Positions 1 through 6,526 of a stretch of DNA of 8,869 nucleotides are shown piece after piece; within the stretch, counting starts at the first letter, position 1; every line of letters begins with the position of its first letter. A model generated the notes under the pieces. It saw nothing but the letters and a program-made list of their open reading frames with translations, did no database searches and was not told the DNA's origin. The translations under genes and the position numbers were made by a program. This DNA comes from Candidatus Niyogibacteria bacterium CG10_big_fil_rev_8_21_14_0_10_42_19 (GTDB lineage Bacteria; Patescibacteriota; Minisyncoccia; 1-14-0-10-42-19), in contig PFCN01000014.1 in the NCBI GenBank assembly GCA_002774705.1, forward strand, positions 20,494 through 29,362, given 5' to 3'.

Positions 1-445
1 ATCCCGAACCGAACAAAGTATACATAACCGGAGATATGTCTATAGCTCTCCATGGATCAAGAATCCTAAAAACGATTGCCGAGAACAAAGCAACTTCCAA
101 AATACACACCAAACCGACCTTCCACCACCTCCAACGCGACGATAAGTCTATTAATACTGTCTTGGCCATAAGAACCGCAATAATCAAAATTAATACAATA
201 AAAAAGCCGAGATCGATTAAAAATAAATAGCTATCGCTGAATTCTTTTCCTTTCAAAAAAATATCTACAAATGGAACATTATCATAAATAACTTTTGATA
301 TATAAAGGGATAAAAGTACGGACAAGATGTGCCTCTTGCCTTGCATCAACCCGTAAAATATCCAGATGGCCGATAAAATAATTATCGCCGCTACGTCTAT
401 TGACGCGTTTTCCAATAATAGATCAATCGAGAATGCCTGACCCAT
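1..445 (-). CDS. CvpA-like multi-pass membrane protein, N-terminal part (runs off window)
   Basis: An open frame starts at the ATG at 445-443 and stays open to the left edge, giving 148 codons with no stop, so the C-terminus lies outside the window. The translation begins MGQAFSIDLLLENASIDV and shows four hydrophobic stretches, about residues 17-34, 40-54, 73-94 and 109-127, with short polar links such as QGKRH and SSRWRWWK. The first helix, a Gly/Lys/Arg turn and a second helix resemble the CvpA (colicin V production) membrane family, but I see no decisive motif, so that family call is tentative. The start is 8 nt after the dnaJ stop, which suggests cotranscription with the chaperone genes. 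A TATAAT hexamer overlapping the dnaJ stop may also give it its own transcript. The function is unknown. Confidence 0.6.
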   Translation of the reverse strand, partial: MGQAFSIDLLLENASIDVAAIIILSAIWIFYGLMQGKRHILSVLLSLYISKVIYDNVPFVDIFLKGKEFSDSYLFLIDLGFFIVLILIIAVLMAKTVLIDLSSRWRWWKVGLVCILEVALFSAIVFRILDPWRAIDISPVMYTLFGSG

Positions 446-452
446 ATATTTT

Positions 453-482
453 ATTATATCCCCTCTTCCTTAAGTTCATCAA
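453..482 (-). promoter_or_regulatory. Possible intragenic promoter at the 3' end of dnaJ
   Basis: On the minus strand TTGATG (482-477) is followed after 18 nt by a perfect TATAAT (458-453), which contains the dnaJ stop codon. The hexamer ends 7 nt before the ATG at 445, so a transcript starting at the usual distance would begin at or next to the start codon. A purine-rich GAGGGG about 14 nt upstream of the ATG is too distant to be a good ribosome binding site. This is pattern matching in AT-rich DNA and could be chance. Confidence 0.35.
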
Positions 483-1527
483 TGAGTTTTCGGGCTTTTC
501 TGGATAGATTCTTGGGATTTCGCACTTTAATTCTTATTAAAAGATCGCCTCGTCCTCCTGATTCTATCGGTACCCCTCTCCCGCGCACCCGTAAAACTTC
601 CCCAAAATCAACCCCCGCGGGAATCTTGATTTTTATTTCACCGTCTAGAACATTAATTACTTTTTCTCCTCCCAAAAGCGCATCAGTAAGAGGTATCTCC
701 AACAACATCACTATGTTTTTTCCTTCTCTGACAAAAACCTCATGAGGCCTTACTCTTATTTTTATATATAAATCCCCCGACACGCCCCCCTGCACGGCTT
801 CGCCTTGTCCGACCAAGCTCAACACCTCTCCCGACTCAATGCCCGGAGGTATACCGATCGAAACTTCTTCTTCTTTTCTGGTAATGCCGGATCCCGCGCA
901 ATTTTTACACTGCTTCTCTGCCGTCTGCCCATAACCGCGGCACTTAGAACACTCAACCGAAGTGCTGAAAGTCCCGAAAAACGTCGTACGCTGGCTTCGT
1001 ACGGTACCCGATCCATCGCAAGTTTCGCATTTTTTAATTTTACTTCCCGGAGCATTGCCCGATCCTTTACACTCTACGCACTCCACGTTCTTTCTCAAAA
1101 GAATTTTTCTCTTAGTCCCAAAAATCGCCTCTTCAAAGGTCAGGTCTATGTCTATCGAAATATCGCGTCCGCGCTTTGTCCGCGTACGCCTGGATCTCCC
1201 GCCCCCAAATCCGAGAAAATCTTCAAATATATCGGATATGTCACCGAACGGCTCTGCTCCCGAAAATCCGAAGTCATACGATCCCCACTGTCCTGCCTGA
1301 CCTTGGCTTTGCTGTCCATCGGAAAATACGCGACCATAACGGTCATATTCGGCCCTCTTTTTTTCATTTGAAAGCACCTGATAGGCTTCATTTATTTCTT
1401 TAAACTTGGCATCCGTACCAGAATTTTTATCCGGATGATGTTCGTGAGCAAGCTTGCGGTATGCTTTTTTTATTTCTTCTTTTGAGGCGGTCTTTGAGAT
1501 GCCTAATATGTTGTAGTAATCTTTCAT
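454..1527 (-). CDS. dnaJ: Chaperone DnaJ (Hsp40), type I
   Basis: This 357-residue protein has the full class I DnaJ layout. The J-domain is residues 1-65 with the HPD motif at 31-33, which stimulates DnaK ATP hydrolysis. A Gly/Phe-rich linker covers about 75-110. The zinc-binding region is about 150-215 with four CxxCxGxG-type repeats (CVECKGSG at 150, CETCDGSG at 167, CSKCRGYG at 193, CKNCAGSG at 207). The C-terminal substrate-binding beta domains end in a short basic/acidic helix. It is a cytoplasmic cochaperone that delivers unfolded proteins to DnaK. It lies 130 nt downstream of dnaK as the last gene of the cluster. No Shine-Dalgarno precedes the ATG at 1527, where the sequence is a run of A. 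Length and motifs are normal, so the identification is secure. Confidence 0.97.
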   Translation of the reverse strand: MKDYYNILGISKTASKEEIKKAYRKLAHEHHPDKNSGTDAKFKEINEAYQVLSNEKKRAEYDRYGRVFSDGQQSQGQAGQWGSYDFGFSGAEPFGDISDIFEDFLGFGGGRSRRTRTKRGRDISIDIDLTFEEAIFGTKRKILLRKNVECVECKGSGNAPGSKIKKCETCDGSGTVRSQRTTFFGTFSTSVECSKCRGYGQTAEKQCKNCAGSGITRKEEEVSIGIPPGIESGEVLSLVGQGEAVQGGVSGDLYIKIRVRPHEVFVREGKNIVMLLEIPLTDALLGGEKVINVLDGEIKIKIPAGVDFGEVLRVRGRGVPIESGGRGDLLIRIKVRNPKNLSRKARKLIDELKEEGI

Positions 1528-1657
1528 TTGTTTTTTTATACTTTGAAACTATAACCTTATTTATAACTTAAATCCTAAATTCTAAACCTGTTTAATATTT
1601 TTTTATTTTTAATTTAGATATTGTTTCGGATTTCGTGCCTCAACGCTTCGGATTTTG
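1528..1657 (-). other. AT-rich dnaK-dnaJ spacer with possible dnaJ -10 box
   Basis: This 130-nt gap carries no gene. A TATAAA hexamer (minus strand, 1540-1535) ends 7 nt before the dnaJ ATG, the same spacing seen at three other starts in the window, but no convincing -35 box lies upstream of it. A 9-bp direct repeat, TTCGGATTT, occurs at 1625-1633 and 1647-1655, next to the dnaK stop. A run around 1570-1592 alternates TTTAGAA- and TTTAGGA-like units on the minus strand. I see no strong hairpin terminator, so read-through from dnaK is plausible. Confidence 0.4.
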
Positions 1658-3571
1658 TTATTTGTTATCCCCAGCATTATTATTTTTATTAATATCCTCA
1701 TGCTCCACGTCGCGCGCCTCTTCTGAAGAAGATCCATTATTACCCTCCGGCTTTTTATCTTCCGGCTTATTTTCTTTATATAAGTATTCTCCTATCTTTG
1801 AAAGAGAGCGTGAAAGATCCTCAGACGCTGATTTAATTACGCCGGCATCGGCTCCGTCTATTGCCTTTTTGAGAACTTCTATTTTCGCGCTTATCTCATC
1901 TTTAATTTCTTTTGGAGCTTTATCTCCAACATCGCTCAATGATTTTTCCGCGGTGTAGGCCAGAGTATCGGCGGCATTTTTAATTTCGGCCGCTTCTCTT
2001 TTCTTTTTATCTTCATCGGCATGAGCGCTTGCGTCCGTTTTCATCTTGTCTATTTCATCCTTTGAAAGACCTGATGAAGATTCAATTCTTACGGATTGTG
2101 ATTTTCCGGTTGCCTTATCTTTCGCGGAAACGGAAAGTATGCCGTTGGCATCTATGTCAAAAGAAACCTCCACCTGCGGCATCCCGCGGGGAGAAGGCGG
2201 TATCCCGTCAAGAATAAACCTGCCGAGAGTTTTGTTATCGCCTGCCATTTCACGCTCGCCCTGAAGAATATGTATCTCAACCGAAGTCTGATTATCGGCC
2301 GCGGTTGAAAATACTTGTGATTTTGACACAGGAACGGTCGTGTTCTTTTCAATAAGTTTTGTCATTACCCCTCCGAGCGTTTCTATTCCGAGTGAAAGAG
2401 GGTTTACATCAAGCAAAAGAACGTCCTTTACGTCTCCTTGAAGGATTCCTGCCTGCACCGCGGCGCCCGTAGCAACAACCTCATCCGGATTAATTGACTT
2501 GTTCGGTTCTTTCCCGAAAAATTCTTTTACCTTGCTCTGTATCAACGGCATTCTGGTTTGCCCCCCAACAAGAATTATCTCGTCAATATCCGACAATTTA
2601 AACCCGGCCGCCTCAACCGCGCGTTTTGTGATATCGACAGAACGACTCACATATTCCCCGACCAAATCTTCAAGTCTTGAACGGGAAAACTTGATCAATA
2701 AATGACGAGGCCCCGATGAATCCGATGTTATGAACGGAATATTTACCTCGGTCTCAAGAGTGCTTGATAACTCCTGCTTTGCTTTTTCTGCCGCCTCTTT
2801 AAGGCGCTGTAATGCCAGCGTATCTTTTGAAACATCTATTCCGGATTCTTTTTTAAATTCGCGCGCGATCCATGAAATGATTTTTTGGTCAAAATCGTCA
2901 CCCCCAAGATGGGTATCGCCATCGGTAGATTTAACCTCTATGGTGTCATCTCCCACTTCAAGAACAGAGATGTCAAAAGTTCCTCCTCCAAAATCATAAA
3001 CGACTATCTGCTCGTTCTTCTTTTTATTAAACCCGTAAGCAAGAGCGGCCGCGGTCGGCTCATTCAATATCCTTCTAACCTTAAGACCAGCTATCTCGCC
3101 GGCGTCTTTGGTCGCTTTTCTTTGAGAATCATCAAAATAAGCCGGAACCGTAATAATGGCCTCCTGAATCTTTTCACCCAACTTGGCCTCTGCGTCGGCC
3201 TTCAATTTCTGAAGTATCATTGCCGAAATTTCCTCCGGTCGATACCATTTATCACCCATTTTTACGTCTACTCCGCCGTTCGGGGATTCTCTCATCTCAT
3301 AAGGCATGAGCTTTTTATCCTGTTGTATCTCTGGATCGGAAAACTTGCGTCCAATCAAGCGTTTAACGGAATATATAGTATTGGTAGGATTTGTTACCGC
3401 TTGCCTCTTGGCAAGCAACCCCACAAGCCGGTCTCCCGATTTGGAGATAGCGATAATAGACGGAGTGGTTCTTACTCCTTCGTCGTTTTCAATTATTTTC
3501 GATTCACCTCCCTCAATCACGGCCATAGCCGAATTGGTAGTTCCAAGATCTATACCTAATATTTTTGCCAT
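1658..3571 (-). CDS. dnaK: Chaperone DnaK (Hsp70)
   Basis: This 637-residue protein is of normal DnaK length. The N-terminal ATPase domain has phosphate-1 motif GIDLGTTNS at 6-14, phosphate-2 motif DFGGGTFDIS at 193-202 (with the threonine equivalent to the autophosphorylated one of E. coli DnaK at 198) and the adenosine motif GGQTRMP at 336-342. The conserved interdomain linker VLLLDVNPLSLG is at 384-395, followed by the beta-sandwich peptide-binding domain and a helical lid to about 585. The tail is Asn/Lys/Glu-rich and ends in NNAGDNK, without an obvious EEVD-like end. It performs ATP-driven folding in the cytoplasm with DnaJ and GrpE. It is 145 nt downstream of grpE, an unusually wide gap filled by palindromic DNA. 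No Shine-Dalgarno is visible before the ATG at 3571. Confidence 0.98.
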   Translation of the reverse strand: MAKILGIDLGTTNSAMAVIEGGESKIIENDEGVRTTPSIIAISKSGDRLVGLLAKRQAVTNPTNTIYSVKRLIGRKFSDPEIQQDKKLMPYEMRESPNGGVDVKMGDKWYRPEEISAMILQKLKADAEAKLGEKIQEAIITVPAYFDDSQRKATKDAGEIAGLKVRRILNEPTAAALAYGFNKKKNEQIVVYDFGGGTFDISVLEVGDDTIEVKSTDGDTHLGGDDFDQKIISWIAREFKKESGIDVSKDTLALQRLKEAAEKAKQELSSTLETEVNIPFITSDSSGPRHLLIKFSRSRLEDLVGEYVSRSVDITKRAVEAAGFKLSDIDEIILVGGQTRMPLIQSKVKEFFGKEPNKSINPDEVVATGAAVQAGILQGDVKDVLLLDVNPLSLGIETLGGVMTKLIEKNTTVPVSKSQVFSTAADNQTSVEIHILQGEREMAGDNKTLGRFILDGIPPSPRGMPQVEVSFDIDANGILSVSAKDKATGKSQSVRIESSSGLSKDEIDKMKTDASAHADEDKKKREAAEIKNAADTLAYTAEKSLSDVGDKAPKEIKDEISAKIEVLKKAIDGADAGVIKSASEDLSRSLSKIGEYLYKENKPEDKKPEGNNGSSSEEARDVEHEDINKNNNAGDNK

Positions 3572-3605
3572 ATTTTTAATTTATTATTTTTTTAAACCGG
3601 CTCCG

Positions 3606-3651
3606 CCTCACCGACACAACCGAGATGACTTAATCACTTGGCCACATCGGC
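3606..3651 (-). pseudogene. tRNA-like 5'-half fragment (His-like anticodon GTG), probably decayed
   Basis: Read on the minus strand from 3651, the sequence starts GCCGATG and continues TGGCCAAGTGATTAAG, closely resembling a tRNA acceptor strand and D-arm. It then reads CTCGG-TTGTG, where the anticodon position would be GTG (His). The rest does not fit: no matching 3' anticodon strand, no T-arm (GGTTCGA) and no CCA follow. D-arm positions that are normally GG and GGC read GA and GTC. I read it as a broken tRNA 5' half or chance-like repeat DNA within the grpE-dnaK spacer. Confidence is low. Confidence 0.25.
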
Positions 3652-3666
3652 ACGAGCTAAGCCGCC

Positions 3667-3704
3667 TTTCCCGCCAGAAGCGGACCAGCCTCTGGCTGGG
3701 GCGG
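3667..3704. repeat. Compound palindromic element between grpE and dnaK
   Basis: CCAGCC (3685-3690), loop TCT and GGCTGG (3694-3699) form a perfect 6-bp hairpin. It can be extended by CCGCC (3671-3675) pairing with GGCGG (3700-3704), or an alternative CCGC/GCGG hairpin can form at 3671-3683. Its left 20 bases match 16 of 20 bases at 6431-6450 inside the pseudopilin gene, so the two belong to one repeat family. It lies in the hrcA-grpE-dnaK transcript and could attenuate or protect mRNA. No U-run follows in the minus direction, so it is not a classical terminator. Confidence 0.6.
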
Positions 3705-3716
3705 AAATTATTCTAT

Positions 3717-4259
3717 CTAATTATTTTCGACTTTATTATTATAAATTCCAACTCTTACTTTTGCGGGCCTTAGTATTTTACCGCGCATCTTATATCCTTT
3801 TTGTAAAACTTGGATCACTCTATTATCGTCTTCCTTATTTGCCTCAATCTGCTCTATCGCCTCATGCACCGCGGGATCAAATTCTTTCGGGGTGTCGTTA
3901 ATTTCTTCGACTCCATATGACGACAAAACTTTTATGAATTCTTTATAAATGTTATTTATCCCCTCCGTCCATTCCCCGGCCTTATCAGAAGACCTAGCCA
4001 TCTCAAACCCGTCAACTACCCCTAAAATATCTTTAATAATATTCTCTTCCGCGAATTTTACCAAATGTTCCTTTAATCTATCTTCATCCTTTTTTGAATT
4101 TATGTAATCGGCTTTCGCCCTTTGCCACCCGGATAAATATTCGTCTTTCTCTTTTCGGCACACCTCAAGCTCTTTTTTTATTTTTTTTATTTTTTTCTCG
4201 GCATCCGATATTCCTTCCTCCTCCACAAATTCAATTTCTTCGTTGTTGTTGGTGTCCAT
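3717..4259 (-). CDS. grpE: Nucleotide exchange factor GrpE
   Basis: This 180-residue protein has an acidic N-terminus (1-20), a long charged helix or coiled coil (about 20-75) and the C-terminal GrpE signature at 127-172. The signature includes FDPAVHEAIEQI, VIQVLQKGY and the closing ILRPAKVRVG. GrpE is a cytoplasmic dimer that releases ADP from DnaK and so resets the chaperone cycle. The gene starts 26 nt after the hrcA stop and precedes dnaK, in the classical hrcA-grpE-dnaK-dnaJ order. No Shine-Dalgarno is seen before the ATG at 4259; the leader is only A and T apart from one C. Length and signature are typical, so the call is secure. Confidence 0.96.
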   Translation of the reverse strand: MDTNNNEEIEFVEEEGISDAEKKIKKIKKELEVCRKEKDEYLSGWQRAKADYINSKKDEDRLKEHLVKFAEENIIKDILGVVDGFEMARSSDKAGEWTEGINNIYKEFIKVLSSYGVEEINDTPKEFDPAVHEAIEQIEANKEDDNRVIQVLQKGYKMRGKILRPAKVRVGIYNNKVENN

Positions 4260-4285
4260 AATAATAGTTATTTAAAAACATTTAA

Positions 4286-4987
4286 TCAAAAACATTCCAG
4301 TCCTTCAATAAGTTTTCTGACCGCGGTTGAACATCTCTCGTAATCCATCCGCTTCGGACCTATCGAAAACGCCACAAAAGAAGGCTCGTCATACGCGGTT
4401 GACCCGAAAATAGAACTAAAATATTCCCCCTCGGAAAATATATTCTCGTTTCCTATATATATACTAAAAGAAGTTTTGCGGGTTTCGTGATATTTTTCGG
4501 CTATCTCGGGAATGTCATCGAGTAGTTTGGCAAAAGCGCGCGAAACTTCGAGTTCCTTAAATTCTGGCTCTTTGAATATCTCGTCGATCCCGCTTAAAAA
4601 AACTTCATGCCCCGGAACGGCTATTACCGTAAAAATGCCGAATGCCTCTGCCGTCTTGCGGGCAAAATTTCTTATTTCTTCGTCAAAATTATGTCTCTCC
4701 TTGCGGGTTCTTCCGGAATAAGTATTAAGCAAATTAGCGTCATTCATTAGGTTATCGACAAAGTAACGATACGCCTTGTCGGTCGGGATTCTCCCGCTTG
4801 AAGTGTGGGGCTGTTCAAGATAGCCAATATCTCCAAGGTCGGCCATTATATTCCTGGCGGTGGCGGGACTTACGCCAATACGTGTTTTTTTGGAAACACT
4901 CGCTGAAGAAACGGGTTCCGCCGTAAGGATATAATCCCTTACAATATACTCAAGAATAGACGATTCTCTATCGTTCAGAGTATTCAT
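4286..4987 (-). CDS. hrcA: Heat-inducible transcription repressor HrcA (short form)
   Basis: The N-terminal winged-helix domain is clear: SPATARNIMADLGDIGYLEQ at about 40-59, then the HrcA hallmark HTSSGRIPTDKAYRYF at 61-76. The C-terminal part keeps IYIGNEN (176-182) and the closing GPKRMDYER (210-218). HrcA binds CIRCE and represses the chaperone genes when GroEL keeps it active. At 233 residues it is about 100 shorter than typical HrcA, with the middle GAF/dimerisation region reduced. I place the start at the ATG at 4987 (MNTLNDRE), because an upstream in-frame ATG at 5005 abuts CIRCE and falls inside the spacer of the best promoter. The longer 239-residue form cannot be excluded. It is first gene of the cluster and probably autoregulated. 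Confidence 0.93.
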   Translation of the reverse strand: MNTLNDRESSILEYIVRDYILTAEPVSSASVSKKTRIGVSPATARNIMADLGDIGYLEQPHTSSGRIPTDKAYRYFVDNLMNDANLLNTYSGRTRKERHNFDEEIRNFARKTAEAFGIFTVIAVPGHEVFLSGIDEIFKEPEFKELEVSRAFAKLLDDIPEIAEKYHETRKTSFSIYIGNENIFSEGEYFSSIFGSTAYDEPSFVAFSIGPKRMDYERCSTAVRKLIEGLECF

Positions 4988-4994
4988 AATATGA

Positions 4995-5023
4995 ATTTTA
5001 TTCATTTAGCACTCTAATGTCAA
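4995..5023 (-). promoter_or_regulatory. Sigma70-type promoter of the hrcA operon, overlapping CIRCE
   Basis: On the minus strand TTGACA (5023-5018), a perfect -35 consensus, is followed after exactly 17 nt by TAAAAT (5000-4995), one mismatch from TATAAT. The -35 box lies in the 9-nt spacer of CIRCE, so HrcA binding would block RNA polymerase directly. The -10 box ends 7 nt before the ATG at 4987, which predicts a leaderless or nearly leaderless hrcA mRNA. Confidence 0.7.
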
Positions 5024-5032
5024 GAGTGCTAA
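5006..5032. promoter_or_regulatory. CIRCE operator (HrcA binding site)
   Basis: TTAGCACTC (5006-5014), a 9-nt spacer and GAGTGCTAA (5024-5032) match the CIRCE consensus TTAGCACTC-N9-GAGTGCTAA at every arm position. It lies directly upstream of hrcA, the gene for its own repressor, as in many bacteria. No second copy is seen before grpE, dnaK or dnaJ, so control of the cluster probably acts at this one site. Confidence 0.97.
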
Positions 5033-5079
5033 TCAGAGTGATTTTTACCGTAAAAAATATAATATGCTCATAAAATAAT

Positions 5080-5102
5080 ACTTGGAAGCCTCGCTTCCAA
5101 GT
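5080..5102 (-). repeat. 23-bp palindrome, copy 1 (after the pseudopilin gene)
   Basis: Perfect 10-bp arms (ACTTGGAAGC and its reverse complement) around the loop CTC (plus strand). It lies 32 nt beyond the pseudopilin stop and 47 nt before CIRCE. On the minus strand it is followed by a T/A-rich stretch, so it could also act as a terminator isolating the heat-shock operon, but there is no clean U-run. Confidence 0.9.
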
Positions 5103-5134
5103 ATCAACCTTTGGCTAAAATTTTTAACTTTAAA

Positions 5135-6487
5135 CTACTCTATCTCCTTCCATTCTCTAATAGCTCTCCCTCCCGATGGCCCCGCGCTAAAAAGTATATT
5201 CGCAAGACCGCTGTCATAAGCAACAACGGAATTAGAATCAAACTGGCAAGCGTAACAAGTTGCCTCTTTTATGTGTACGGTCGCCCCGACCCGTATTAAT
5301 CCGTGGTTGGTATATAAAATAGCCGCCGAAGAATTGCTTTTAATTTTTATAGCCGGCAATCCCGGATCCAAAGAATTGCTGGTGGACAAAATAAACATAT
5401 AACTGTTTTCGTTCGGATAACATTCGTTTTCATCCTCATCATATCCTTCTGAGCCGCATATGATAACGTTTGACGAAATATCAATTATACCGTCGGCAAT
5501 AAATAGCCCACTATAAAATCCGTAAACCGGACTAAGTTCAATCGCGGTATTGGAATTAAAAATTATATTTCCGGTCACCCACAAATTACCGGTTATCGTT
5601 AAAATAGAATTTGAAAGCAACGTCAGGTTTCCGTTTATTTTTTTTGGACCCATCGAAACTTCTCCGTTAATGGTTTGATTCCCTTCAAGCACTCCGCCCG
5701 ATTCCGCGACATCTTTCCATTCTTGAATTTGTTCCTCTCCTAAGGGCATGTTTTGATAAGGCACATCATCTGACCCGGGAAAATAACTGCCCGCCGTAGT
5801 CTGAGAAATTGTTTGATAATACGCTCCGTTTTCCACGGAAGATTTTGTGATAGTGTTCGCGCGGGCATTACCATCATCCGAAAAAGGACCCGATTTTTTT
5901 ACGGAAATTGAATATATCGATCCCGCGGACATCGTGGAAATAGCGTCCCCTATTACTTCCGATTTTGTGGCTCCCGTTATCGGTCCATTTGAAATAATAT
6001 TACCCAAAATCTGTGTATTTGAACCCATCACAAGACCTCCAACATCAACTTGTATCCCGTAAAAAAAACTTGCCCCGACAGAGGCCGAGACTGTGGCTTG
6101 CGTTTTTCTTATATGGTCTCTTACGTTCCCCGAAGAGACGACCGTAACGTCCTCTGTTGCGACATTATAAGATATATTTCTCGTAACCTGAGCGTCGTCA
6201 ATAACCAAAACATCGGGATTTGCTGGCGGAAAATCCATGCCCTTTATAGCCCGATAAATTATATCTTCGGCTCCGGCCTCGGATGCCCAAAAACTTTTTA
6301 AAGAATCAAAATTTGTCCTCGAAATTTGCGCCTCTTTAAGCGCGAGATACGAAAACCCGCCGACTATAGAGAGAGAAATAATAACGAGGAATAATACAAC
6401 GATCAACGCGGCCTGTCCTTTACTGCTATCTTTCCCGCTAAAAGCGGGTCTGCTATGGGCAAATAATTTATAATTATCGTTTTTCAT
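5135..6487 (-). CDS. PilX-like pseudopilin / surface protein with beta-helix-like body
   Basis: This 450-residue protein has a short basic leader, a prepilin-like G24-Q25 junction and one transmembrane helix at 26-48 (AALIVVLFLVIISLSIVGGF). The pilin-style amphipathic segment ending FWASEAGAEDIIYRAI (about 66-81) is typical of PilX-like minor pilins. It lacks the Glu at position +5 of major pilins. From about 150 to the end it is rich in short Gly/Asn/Ile repeats (GNIISNGPITG, INGNLTLLSNS, ITGNLWVTGNIIFNSN), suggesting a beta-helix or polymer-forming fold displayed outside the cell. Four cysteines at C-terminal positions (CGSEGYDEDENEC and CYAC) could form disulfides. A hairpin-forming repeat encodes residues 13-19 of the leader. 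The gene is flanked on both sides by the 23-bp palindrome and has no visible Shine-Dalgarno. The exact role in the pilus is unknown. Confidence 0.75.
   Translation of the reverse strand: MKNDNYKLFAHSRPAFSGKDSSKGQAALIVVLFLVIISLSIVGGFSYLALKEAQISRTNFDSLKSFWASEAGAEDIIYRAIKGMDFPPANPDVLVIDDAQVTRNISYNVATEDVTVVSSGNVRDHIRKTQATVSASVGASFFYGIQVDVGGLVMGSNTQILGNIISNGPITGATKSEVIGDAISTMSAGSIYSISVKKSGPFSDDGNARANTITKSSVENGAYYQTISQTTAGSYFPGSDDVPYQNMPLGEEQIQEWKDVAESGGVLEGNQTINGEVSMGPKKINGNLTLLSNSILTITGNLWVTGNIIFNSNTAIELSPVYGFYSGLFIADGIIDISSNVIICGSEGYDEDENECYPNENSYMFILSTSNSLDPGLPAIKIKSNSSAAILYTNHGLIRVGATVHIKEATCYACQFDSNSVVAYDSGLANILFSAGPSGGRAIREWKEIE
6431..6450 (-). repeat. Palindrome translated inside the pseudopilin leader
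   Basis: CCCGCT (6434-6439), loop AAA and AGCGGG (6443-6448) form a perfect 6-bp hairpin within the coding sequence, encoding RPAFSGK (residues 13-19) just before the membrane helix. The 20-base block matches 16 of 20 bases at 3667-3686 between grpE and dnaK. The gene remains open, so the repeat is tolerated in a part that a prepilin peptidase would remove. Confidence 0.6.
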
Positions 6488-6501
6488 AATTACTAATTTT
6501 C

Positions 6502-6524
6502 ACTTGGAAGCCTCGCTTCCAAGT
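6502..6524 (-). repeat. 23-bp palindrome, copy 2 (2 bp after the transposase stop)
   Basis: Identical to copy 1, with the same loop orientation. The next base pair on each side (C/G) also pairs, giving 11-bp arms. It forms the left border of the transposase unit and lies 14 nt upstream of the pseudopilin start. Confidence 0.9.
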
Positions 6525-6526
6525 GA

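Noticed and set aside
36..230. 64-codon plus-strand open frame at the left edge
   Set aside because: It is antisense to the membrane-protein frame, which has clear hydrophobic segments and good spacing to dnaJ.
805..1371. 188-codon plus-strand open frame opposite dnaJ
   Set aside because: It is the antisense shadow of the zinc-finger and G/F coding region of dnaJ; the translation shows no family features.
2885..3559. 224-codon plus-strand open frame opposite dnaK
   Set aside because: Long antisense frames opposite dnaK are a well-known by-product of its codon use. There is no domain, start signal or composition supporting a gene.
5080..5102. Palindrome copy 1 as a dedicated intrinsic terminator of the pseudopilin gene
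   Set aside because: The stem is suitable, but no continuous U-run follows and the same sequence occurs inside a coding region, so a terminator role is at most secondary.
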